Positions 41,988 through 50,000 of a stretch of DNA of 64,000 bases are shown here, piece by piece. The translations under genes and the position numbers were made by a program. This stretch comes from JANNXQ01 sp038238555 (lineage in GTDB: Bacteria; Verrucomicrobiota; Verrucomicrobiia; Chthoniobacterales; Chthoniobacteraceae). How positions within the stretch are numbered: position 1 is the stretch's first letter; the number at the start of each line of letters is the position of its first letter. The stretch lies in the NCBI GenBank assembly GCA_038238555.1, contig JBBRXP010000005.1:1-64000 (forward strand), in the 5' to 3' direction. The notes under the pieces are model-generated. The model was given only the letters and a program-made list of their open reading frames with translations, ran no database searches and was not told the origin of the DNA.

Positions 41988-42974
41988 CTACGGGGCTTCT
42001 GGCGCGAGTTTCTTCAAGTCCTCGACGGTTAGAAAATGCGGATTGGTTTCGCTGCTGTACGAGTAGCTCGCGGTCGTGCGCTTGCCGTCTTGCCACGCGG
42101 TGCCGCTCCACCACGGGTGCAGCGGCTCGATCACATACATGTCGTCGAACTCGACGGCGCTGCGCGATTCGTCTTCGCCGATGAGCAGTTCGTGCAGCTT
42201 CTCGCCGGGGCGGATGCCGATCTTGTCGATCGCGCAACCGGGCGCCATCGCGGCGGCGAGGTCGGTGATGCGGATGCTCGGGATTTTTGGGATGAAGACT
42301 TCACCGCCGTGCATCTTCTCGATGCAACTCATCACGAAGCGCACGCCTTGATCGAGCGAGAGCCAGAAGCGGGTCATGCGTTCATCGGTGATGGTGATCC
42401 TGCCCGAGGCGCGCTGTTGCTGGAAAAGCGGGACGACGCTGCCGCGGCTGCCGATCACGTTGCCGTAGCGCACGGAGGAGAATTTCGTGCCGTCGAGGCC
42501 GGCGTAGGCATTGGCTTGCACGAAAAGTTTCTCGGCCACGAGCTTGGTCGCGCCGTAGAGGTTCACGGGGTTCACCGCCTTGTCGGTGCTGAGCGCGAGC
42601 ACCCGCGGCACTTTCTGATCGAGCGCGGCTTCGATCACGTTCTTGCCGCCCTCGATGTTGGTCTTCACGGCTTCGATGGGATTGTATTCGCACGCTGGCA
42701 CCTGCTTGAGCGCGGCGGCGTGAACCACCACGTCGATGCCGTGGAATGCGCGCTCGAGCCGGCCCTGATCGCGCACGTCGCCGATGAAGTAGCGCAGCCG
42801 CGGATCACGCCCGATGGGCGTCTGCTGCATCTCAAATTGTTTGAGCTCATCGCGGCTGAATACCACGAGCTTGCGCGGGTTGAGCGGCAGGAGGAGCTCG
42901 ATGAATTTCCTGCCGAAGGAGCCGGTGCCGCCGGTGACGAGGACGGTGCTATCTTGCCAAATCAGAGGGCGCAT
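41988..42974 (-). CDS. pseB: PseB-type UDP-N-acetylglucosamine 4,6-dehydratase (inverting)
   Basis: 328 residues from ATG 42974. An extended short-chain dehydrogenase/reductase with the NAD(P) motif VLVTGGTGSFGRKF, the PseB-type acidic segment FSRDELKQFEMQQ, VVHAAALKQVPACEYNPIEA, and the catalytic YxxxK in LYGATKLVAEKLF. The short length and lack of membrane helices separate it from WbpM/FlaA1-type dehydratases. It begins the pseudaminic acid pathway by removing water from UDP-GlcNAc and inverting C5. The gene lies behind an AATGACG repeat array. Confidence 0.92.
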   Translation of the reverse strand: MRPLIWQDSTVLVTGGTGSFGRKFIELLLPLNPRKLVVFSRDELKQFEMQQTPIGRDPRLRYFIGDVRDQGRLERAFHGIDVVVHAAALKQVPACEYNPIEAVKTNIEGGKNVIEAALDQKVPRVLALSTDKAVNPVNLYGATKLVAEKLFVQANAYAGLDGTKFSSVRYGNVIGSRGSVVPLFQQQRASGRITITDERMTRFWLSLDQGVRFVMSCIEKMHGGEVFIPKIPSIRITDLAAAMAPGCAIDKIGIRPGEKLHELLIGEDESRSAVEFDDMYVIEPLHPWWSGTAWQDGKRTTASYSYSSETNPHFLTVEDLKKLAPEAP

Positions 42975-42983
42975 GAGTTAGAA

Positions 42984-43092
42984 AATGACGAATGACGAAT
43001 GACGAATGACGAATGACGAACGCAAGCGAGGAGCGAACGGATTCACGTTTCGGGTGATCATTTCGTCCTTCGTCCTTCGTCATTCGTCATTC
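42984..43092. repeat. AATGACG heptamer array, inverted arms
   Basis: About five direct AATGACG units at 42984-43021 face CGTCCTT, CGTCCTT, CGTCATT, CGTCATT units at 43063-43092, so the arms can pair across some 40 bases. It spans the gap between wzt and pseB and enters the last codons of wzt. Units at the far arm have drifted (CGTCCTT), which shows the array is degrading or mixed. Confidence 0.78.
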
Positions 43093-44283
43093 CGCCGTCC
43101 ACGCGCCGTCCACGAGACAGACGCCAGCGCTGATGCGCGGGATTTTTCCGCTTCCAAAAAAATCGCCGCCCAACACGTCGAGTGCGGCGGCGTGGGTCAT
43201 CGAGTCGAGTTCGTCGCGGCCGCCGCTGTCGGCGAAGAGTTGGAAGCTGACGCGGAAGCTTCCTTCCGGCAGTGGCAGGCGCGGGATGCGGCAGACGAGC
43301 GTGCCGCGGTCGGGGAGATCGCGGAATTCATCGCCCGTGAGCCAGTTTGCCAGAGTGAATACAGGCGCGCCGACGTGCGTGGTCACGAGGATCTGCGCGG
43401 CCAGCGTGGGATGGCGCAGGCTGCTCTCGTAGTGCAGCACGACGTCGCACGGTGCGCCGGACTGGATCTCGGCGACTGGCTGCCCGCGACGGTCGCGAAT
43501 TTCGAGGCCCGTCACGCGCACCTCACCGCTCCCTCCGCGATCCGTGCGCTCGCGCAAGGATTTGCCGCCGCCGGAGCGCATCGCCGTGTAATGCGCGATG
43601 CCCTCGGTCTGCGTGCCATCGAAGCACAAGCGGCCGCGCTCCAGTACGATCGCCCGCCGGCACAGGGCCTCGACCGACGCCACGTCGTGGCTCACGAAGA
43701 GCACCGTGCGCCCGCCCGTGGCGATTTCTCCCATCTTTCCGAGACATTTTTTTTGGAACGCGGCGTCTCCCACCGCGAGCACTTCATCCACGACCATGAT
43801 CTCCGCGTCGAGATGCGCCGCGACGGCAAAAGCCAGGCGCACGCGCATGCCCGAGGAGTAGCGTTTCACAGGCGTCTCGATGAATTCTTCGACGCCGGCA
43901 AAGGCGAGGATCTCGTCGAATTTCGCGGTCACTTCCCGCCGGGAGAGTCCGAGGATGGCGCCGTTGAGATAGATGTTTTCGCGGCCGGTGAGTTCCGGGT
44001 GAAAGCCAGTGCCCACCTCCAGCAACGAGGCGACGCGGCCCCGGAGCCGGATGCGCCCCGCAGTGGGCGAGGTGATGCTGGAAAGAATTTTTAAGAGTGT
44101 GGATTTGCCCGCGCCATTGCGCCCGAGGAAGCCGACGACTTCGCCCTCCGCGACCGAGAAGGATATTTCGCGCAACGCCCAGAAAGTTTTCGCCGCCGTG
44201 GGCGCCGTGAAAAAGGAACGCCCATCGAGCGAGCCGAGTTGGTAGCGCTTCGAGAGATTTTCGACGTGGAGAACGCGGGCCAT
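43087..44283 (-). CDS. wzt: polysaccharide ABC exporter ATP-binding protein (Wzt)
   Basis: 398 residues from ATG 44283; a longer frame adds residues encoded by the heptamer array and was rejected. The ATPase domain has Walker A GRNGAGKST (54-62), the signature YSSGMRVRLAFAVAAHL and Walker B IMVVDEVLAVGD. Residues about 250-398 are a C-terminal beta-sandwich of the Wzt carbohydrate-binding type (VTGLEIRDRRGQPVAEIQSG), which in characterised systems reads the modified end of the O-antigen. It pairs with the permease gene upstream. Confidence 0.92.
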   Translation of the reverse strand: MARVLHVENLSKRYQLGSLDGRSFFTAPTAAKTFWALREISFSVAEGEVVGFLGRNGAGKSTLLKILSSITSPTAGRIRLRGRVASLLEVGTGFHPELTGRENIYLNGAILGLSRREVTAKFDEILAFAGVEEFIETPVKRYSSGMRVRLAFAVAAHLDAEIMVVDEVLAVGDAAFQKKCLGKMGEIATGGRTVLFVSHDVASVEALCRRAIVLERGRLCFDGTQTEGIAHYTAMRSGGGKSLRERTDRGGSGEVRVTGLEIRDRRGQPVAEIQSGAPCDVVLHYESSLRHPTLAAQILVTTHVGAPVFTLANWLTGDEFRDLPDRGTLVCRIPRLPLPEGSFRVSFQLFADSGGRDELDSMTHAAALDVLGGDFFGSGKIPRISAGVCLVDGAWTAE

Positions 44284-44291
44284 GGGAAGGG

Positions 44292-44365
44292 AAATGACGA
44301 ATGACGAATGACGAATGACGAAAAGGGATCCGTCATTCGTCATTCGTCATTCGTCATTCGTCATT
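44292..44365. repeat. AATGACG/CGTCATT heptamer hairpin
   Basis: Four AATGACG units (44292-44321) are followed after only ten bases (AAAAGGGATC region) by five CGTCATT units (44331-44365). This is nearly a perfect stem of about 30 base pairs and the strongest foldback in the window. It lies between wzm and wzt and should appear in the shared transcript. Confidence 0.82.
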
Positions 44366-44374
44366 GCCCCTCCT

Positions 44375-45250
44375 TCACACCGAATCCATCGCCGACTGTT
44401 CGGTGCGGTTGAACAGGAGCACTCCGGCGACCAGCATCCCCACGCTCACGGCGGCGCTCGTCGCGAGCTGCGCTTTGGTCACCAGGCCTTGGCCGAGGAA
44501 GGCGAAGCGCACGGCCTCGATAATCGGCACCATGGGATTGCACGCGACCAAGTGCCGGAGCCGATCGCCGTGGATGGCCGAAAGTGGGAAGACCACGGAG
44601 CTGCCGTACATCCAGAGCTGCACGGCGAAACCCACACCCAGCATCAGATCCCGATATTTGGTCGTGATCGCAGAGATGACCAGGCCCACGCCGACTCCGA
44701 GCATGGCGGCCTGTGCGATCAACAGCGGCAGCAGCACAATCCGCCAATTGGGATCGACGTGGACGGCAGGATCGACGCGCGCTTTCCACAAATAAAACCC
44801 GAGGCCCGCGAGGAAAATGGCGAACTGGATGAGAAAGGCCGCGGCCGTGGTCGCCACGCCGGCGAGCGGCACGGCCAGGCGCGGGAAATACACTTTGCCG
44901 AAAATGTGCGCGCTGCGGACCAGCGTGTAAGCGCTCTTGTTCACGCATTCGGCAAAGAAATTCCACACCGTCATCCCGGCCATGTAGAAGAGAAAGTGCG
45001 GCGTTCCATCCGTGCTCAGCCCCGCCATGCGGCCAAAGAGCAGGCTGAACATGGCCGTGGCGATGAGGGGCTGGAGCACAAACCAGAGCGGCCCCGCGAC
45101 CGTCTGCTTGTATTGCGCCGAGAGGTCGCGCAGGGCGAGCAGCAGCACGAGATCGCGATACCGCCACAGCTCGCGCACCGGCACGTCCCACCAGCCGCGG
45201 CGGGGGACGATTTCCTTGTCCCAAGGTTCGGCGATCGTGGCGGAGTTCAT
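44375..45250 (-). CDS. wzm: polysaccharide ABC exporter permease (Wzm)
   Basis: 291 residues from ATG 45250, an ABC-2 type membrane protein. The cytosolic N-terminus ends at VLLLALRDLSAQYKQTVAGP, the conserved elbow helix, followed by about six membrane spans (LIATAMFSLLFG, MTVWNFFAECVN, AAAFLIQFAIFLAGLGFYLW, IVLLPLLIAQAAMLGVGVGL, AVQLWMYGSSVVFP, VSVGMLVAGVLLF). It forms the channel that moves lipid-linked polysaccharide across the inner membrane with Wzt. This is the first gene of the long minus-strand run. Confidence 0.92.
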   Translation of the reverse strand: MNSATIAEPWDKEIVPRRGWWDVPVRELWRYRDLVLLLALRDLSAQYKQTVAGPLWFVLQPLIATAMFSLLFGRMAGLSTDGTPHFLFYMAGMTVWNFFAECVNKSAYTLVRSAHIFGKVYFPRLAVPLAGVATTAAAFLIQFAIFLAGLGFYLWKARVDPAVHVDPNWRIVLLPLLIAQAAMLGVGVGLVISAITTKYRDLMLGVGFAVQLWMYGSSVVFPLSAIHGDRLRHLVACNPMVPIIEAVRFAFLGQGLVTKAQLATSAAVSVGMLVAGVLLFNRTEQSAMDSV

Positions 45251-45298
45251 GACGGAAAAGAGCAGACGCGCGGCGAGGGCGACGAGGGCAATTCCGGC

Positions 45299-45313
45299 GG
45301 CGAGGGCGTCGCC
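45299..45313. repeat. REP-like palindrome in the 45.25-45.47 kb gap
   Basis: GGCGA-GGGCG-TCGCC followed by GCTAC carries the same core as other REP-like sites. The rest of the 220-base gap (45251-45470) lies between two divergent genes, wzm and a GT2 gene, and must hold their promoters; I see no clear boxes. Confidence 0.5.
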
Positions 45314-45470
45314 GCTACGCGGTACGCTGCCGCACTTGGTCGTTTGTCGGAAGGCGGCGACACGTGCGCGAGTCTGTGTGGGCTCGACTCATTGAACGCA
45401 AGCGGGATTCTCGCGAGCGCGGACAAAAAACATCGCTCCCGCTGGCGCGCACGCTCATTTTTTTCTCCGC

Positions 45471-46412
45471 GTGATTTCCGTGACGATCCCCATCTGCAAC
45501 GAGGCCGGAAATCTCGCCCCGCTCTATGATCGCGTGCGAGCGGCGATGGAAAAGATCGGCCAGCCGTGGGAGCTGCTGCTGGTCGATGACGGTTCCACGG
45601 ATGCCTCGGGCGAGCTCCTCGATGAACTCGCCGACCGCGACCCGCACGTGAAGGTCATCCACTTCCGCCGCAATTTCGGCCAGACCGCGGCGATGATGGC
45701 GGGCTTCGATTTCGCGCGCGGCGACATCATCATCCCGATGGATGGCGACCTGCAAAACGATCCCGCCGACATTGCGCTGCTGCTGGCCAAGCTCGACGAG
45801 GGCTACGATGTGGTGAGCGGCTGGCGCAAGGATCGGCAGGACCATGCCATCCGGCGCAATCTCCCGAGCATCATGGCCAATCGGCTCATCTCGCTGGTGA
45901 GCGGCGTGCGGCTGCACGACTTTGGCTGCTCGCTCAAGGCGTATCGGCGCGAAGTCATCGAAGGCGTGCGGCTCTACGGCGAGATGCACCGCTTCCTGCC
46001 CATCTATGCCAAGTGGCACGGTGCGGAGATCACCGAGGTGGTCGTGCAGCACTTTGCCCGCACCGCGGGTGACTCGAAGTATGGCCTCGAGCGTGTGCTC
46101 AAAGTGGTGGCCGATCTCGTCACCGTAAAATTCCTCGACCGTTTCCAGCAGAAGCCGATGTACCTCTTCGGCGCGGCGGGCCTCGGCTCGCTGTTGCTCG
46201 GCTTTGCCAGCGGCGCCACCGCCGTGTGGCGCAAGGTGGTGCAGGACGAACCCTTCATCCGCAATCCGCTGCTCCTGCTCTGCGTCATCACCACGGCCAC
46301 TGGTGGGATGTGCATCCTCATGGGCCTCTTGGCGGAGATGATCGTGCGCACCTTTTACGAGTCGCAGAACAAGAGCGTGTATCTCGTGAAGGCGACGCGG
46401 AACTTGAAGTAG
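45471..46412 (+). CDS. DPM1/ArnC-like polyprenyl-phosphate glycosyltransferase
   Basis: 313 residues from a GTG at 45471. It has a GT-A domain (VTIPICNEAGNLAPLYDRV, LLLVDDGSTDASGELLDEL, FRRNFGQTAAMMAGFDFARG, PMDGDLQNDPADI) and two membrane helices near the C-terminus (YLFGAAGLGSLLLGFASG and LLLLCVITTATGGMCILMGL). This is the standard form of enzymes that move a sugar from a nucleotide to undecaprenyl phosphate, as ArnC and GtrB do. It is divergent from the exporter genes and may supply a membrane-side donor for glycan decoration. Confidence 0.9.
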   Translation: MISVTIPICNEAGNLAPLYDRVRAAMEKIGQPWELLLVDDGSTDASGELLDELADRDPHVKVIHFRRNFGQTAAMMAGFDFARGDIIIPMDGDLQNDPADIALLLAKLDEGYDVVSGWRKDRQDHAIRRNLPSIMANRLISLVSGVRLHDFGCSLKAYRREVIEGVRLYGEMHRFLPIYAKWHGAEITEVVVQHFARTAGDSKYGLERVLKVVADLVTVKFLDRFQQKPMYLFGAAGLGSLLLGFASGATAVWRKVVQDEPFIRNPLLLLCVITTATGGMCILMGLLAEMIVRTFYESQNKSVYLVKATRNLK

Positions 46413-46433
46413 TGGAGCGCCGCCGCTACGCCG

Positions 46434-46985
46434 CTACTTGTTCTTGTTGAGCAGCGCGCGGATGTCTTCCACCGTCTTCAATTCGTGGAGCTCATTGCTG
46501 CTGCGCGGGAGCCGGTTGGGATCGAGCGCTTGCTTGAGCTTCGCGGCCTCCGGTCCCATGTAGGGCCGATTCGCGCCGGGCAGTTCGCGCGTCGCCGCAG
46601 TCTTTCCGGCATCCGAGGCCTGCTTGGTGGCGACTGGCTTCACGTCCACTTGCTTGCCGGCATGGGGGCCCGCGTAGTCTCCTTTGGCGCGCGCCGGGGA
46701 AGTCGAGAATTTGAAATCGCCCATCCACGCGCTCTTCGCGCCGGAGAATTCCCGAGCCGCAAATGGCTTCGCGGAAAAGCGCTGGTCGAAGTGAAACTCC
46801 TTCACCGGCGCCGCGCCGGAGTGGAACGAGCGCGAGCCCACGGATGCCGTGGCGCTCGGGTCGAAGGTCTTGTTCGTGTCCGGCTTCATGATCCGCTCGT
46901 AGAGCGTCTGCTCCTTCGCCGTGGTCTGCGCATGAACGCCGGTGGCAAGCAGGAAGAGGATGAGAAGGCAGAGGGCGAAACGCAC
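46434..46985 (-). CDS. small secreted hypothetical protein
   Basis: 183 residues from a GTG at 46985 that opens on a signal peptide (CLLILFLLATGVHAQ). The mature part is polar with repeated short motifs (KEFHFDQRFSAKPFAAREFS, SAWMGDFKFS) and no cysteine after the signal peptide. The C-terminus ends ELKTVEDIRALLNKNK, a short helix. I do not recognise the family. Its start lies 42 bases after the stop of the giant TPR gene on the same strand, so the two are probably cotranscribed and may act together at the cell envelope. Confidence 0.7.
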   Translation of the reverse strand: MRFALCLLILFLLATGVHAQTTAKEQTLYERIMKPDTNKTFDPSATASVGSRSFHSGAAPVKEFHFDQRFSAKPFAAREFSGAKSAWMGDFKFSTSPARAKGDYAGPHAGKQVDVKPVATKQASDAGKTAATRELPGANRPYMGPEAAKLKQALDPNRLPRSSNELHELKTVEDIRALLNKNK

Positions 46986-47027
46986 GATGCAAAGTCTTCA
47001 CGCGAGCAGCAGGCTGTAAAGCCTCGA

Positions 47028-50000
47028 TCACCGCCCGCCGTTCGCGCTGAGTTGCGTGAGAAGGCCGCGGGCTTTGGTGGCTTCGCCGGCGTCCTTCGCG
47101 GTGCCGAGAAATTTTTGCAGCGTCTCGATGGCGCCCGCGCGGTCGCCGCGTTCGGCCTGCACTGTCGCCAGACGGCGCGCGACTTCAAAAAGCGCCGGGC
47201 ACGCGCGCTGCGCTAGCTGGAGGTGCGCGATCGCCGCGTCGGGCTTGCGCGCTTCGAGATCGGCCTCGGCCCAGTCGCCGTAGAGCCGCGCGAGTTCGGG
47301 AAAAATGTCCGGCGGATCGGGCGAGAGCGCGGCCAGTTTTTCCAGCACCTTCGCCGCTGGCTCGAAATCTCCCGCGCTCTTTGCCAGCGCGCGCAGGCGC
47401 GCGGCCAGGCCCGGCGCCGCGGTCTCGGGATGCTCCTCCACCAGCGCCAGCGCTCGCGCGGCGTCGCCGGCCTTCTCGTAGTGAGTGAAAAGTGCGCGGC
47501 GCAACTGCGTGAGCCGCGCCGGCGTGAACGCGAAATCCTGTACCTCCGCATCGACGTGATCGAGCCGCCCGGACGCTGCGAGCCAAGCGACGATTTCACC
47601 CAACTCGGTGTTCGCCCGATTGCCGAACGCAGTGCGCAACGTGCGACGGGCGCCGGCGAAATCTTTTTCCGCCCTCTGCAGTCGCGCGAAGTCGAGCCAC
47701 ACGACAGGAAACCGCGCGAGCGGATCGCCCCGGAGCGCCTGCTGAAAAAAGATGCGCGCCCGACCGCCGTCTCCGAGCGCCGCGTAGGCGCGCGCAAGTC
47801 GGCCGGCGATTTCGTCGTTGAGCGTGGCCGGCGCTTCGAGCGGGCCGAGCGCCGCGTGCGCGTCGTCCGCGCGACCCGCTTGCTGGAGGCACTTCGCGAG
47901 GTCGAGGACGTGTTGGATATTCACTGGATTGATCTGCGCGAGTTGCCGGTAAACACGCGCGGCAAAGTCGGGACGATCGGCTGCTCGCAAAAGCTCTGCC
48001 ATCTGCTGCAACCCCGCTTCGCTTGCGTCCTCCCGCGCCAGCAAGCGGTCGAGCACTTCCTTCGCTCCTTCGTCATGCAAGCGTGCTGTGAGCAGCGCGC
48101 GGCCCGCGGCGGCCGCTCCCGCGCCATCGGCCCAGGAGGCGGTGAGTTCGCGATGGAATTGCGCGCTCACGCCCAGCCGGGCCGCGTGTTTCTGCGCGAG
48201 TTCAAAGTAACTGCTCATCAGGTCCGGCTGCTCGCTGGCTAGCTGGCGCAGGCGGTGCAGCTCGCGCAGGATCGCGGCCTCTCCATCCGCGGCATCGAGG
48301 ATTTCCACCACCTTCGATTGCAGCGGGAAACGCATCCGCACATCGGTGTTGCGAGCGAGCACACTTTGCAACGCGGCGCGCGCCAGCTTGCGCTCGCCTT
48401 TCTCGACGAGCGCGGTGGCCGTGGCGATCGCGGGCTCCACATTTTGCGGCGGCGGGATGCGGGCGAGCGCGGCGAGCGCTTCCTCGGGATTGCCGGCTTT
48501 CACGTGCAGGAGCGCGACGCGGGGCTCGGCCTCCGTGGTCGTATTTTTTCCCAACGCTCGCAACGCCGCCGGCAGATCGCCGCGGGCCTCCAGCGCGGAG
48601 GAGAGCCCCATCTGGGCCGCCGTGTTGCGCGGCTCGAGCGAGAGCACGCGCTCGCAGGCCGCGACCGCGTCGTCGGGTTTGCCGAGGCGCTCGGAGATTT
48701 GAGCAAAGCGCAGCGCGAGCCGCGAATCGCGAGCCGCACTCTCCATCCCCTGCCGCAGCAGCGCGCGCGCGTGCTCGGGGCGTCCGTCGTGGTCGAGCAG
48801 GTCGGCGAGCCGCAGCACGTTGTCGAGGTGCGCGGCGGCGTTGTCGTGGGAGAGCCCCTCGCCGACCATTCGGGTGAGCGCGGCCTCCGCGGTTTCGGCG
48901 TCGCCGGCGGCAGTGCATGCGGCGAGCAGATTGCGCAGCGCTTGCAAGTTCTCCGGCTCCTGCTCCCAGAGCTGGCGGTGCACCATCACGGCCCGCGCGT
49001 GCGCGCCGGCATTTTCGAGCGATTCGGCGAGCTGCAGCGCGCCATCTTTCGGCGCGGCGCGCAGGTAGGCATCGAGCCACTCGCCCGCCTCCTCCGCCGT
49101 GGCGGCGTGCGCGATGCGCAGGGCGTGGAGGCGGCGGCGAACGTCGCGCGCAGTCTCGAGCGCCATCTCGCCTTCTAGCTCGATGAGCGCGGTATCGGCC
49201 AGCGCGCGCTCCCACAAATGAATGGCGAGCGGCTCGAGCTTCCACGCGAGGAGTTGCGCGCCGGCGATGAGCAGGAAATTCCACCGCCGCCCGGCGGCTG
49301 AGCCCGTGTCGTCGAGCGGCGCGGGCGACATCGCGCCGAGCGAGGCGAGGCGGTCGAGATCGGCGCGCGCCGCGGCCTGCTCGCCCGAGAGCCCGTGCAG
49401 CAGCGCGCCGGCGATTGCGCGGTGCAGCGGGTGCACGGCCGGCTCGAAGGAAGCGAGATACGATTCGGCAAAGCCGGAGCGCTCGCCCGGCGCCAGCAGC
49501 AGCCAGTAATCGCGCAGCGCGGCATACACCGGCGCGTCGAAGGACTCCCCCGTCGTGCGAATCGACGAGCGGAGAATTTCGATCGCCTTGTCGATCTCCC
49601 CGAGCTGCAGATACCAGCCCGCGAGATCGGAGCTGTAAGCCGCGCGCTGCGTGCTGAGCGAGTCAAACACGCGCTGGCCGAGTTGCGTAGCCTCGCGCAA
49701 ATGGGCGCGCGAAGCGAAGACCTGCGCCGCCTGCCACAGCCGCGTAGTGGAGCCGCCCGGAAAAAGATGTGCCACCGCCTGCGGATCGATGCGTCCGCTG
49801 TGCGACTGTACGTACAGGCTCAACGCCACGAGCAGATAATCCCGCTCCGCCGCCGTCCGCCCGAGGTTCTGCATCCACGCGCCCAGGCGCGCAAATTGCC
49901 GCGTCTGCAGCGCGAGCCAGAGGAAGGCGTTCTTGAGTTGCACATTGGCCGCGTCGCGCGCCATCGCCGCCTCGATCGCGTCGAGCGCCGCGCCGCCGGC

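Noticed and set aside
44284..44343. A longer N-terminus for Wzt starting at 44343
   Set aside because: The extra 20 residues (FVIRHSSFVIS-like) are just translated AATGACG repeat units; the ABC ATPase family start fits ATG 44283.
42984..44365. A possible CRISPR array from regular repeats at 43.0 and 44.3 kb
   Set aside because: Units are 7 bases with no spacers between them and arms are inverted; no cas genes are present.
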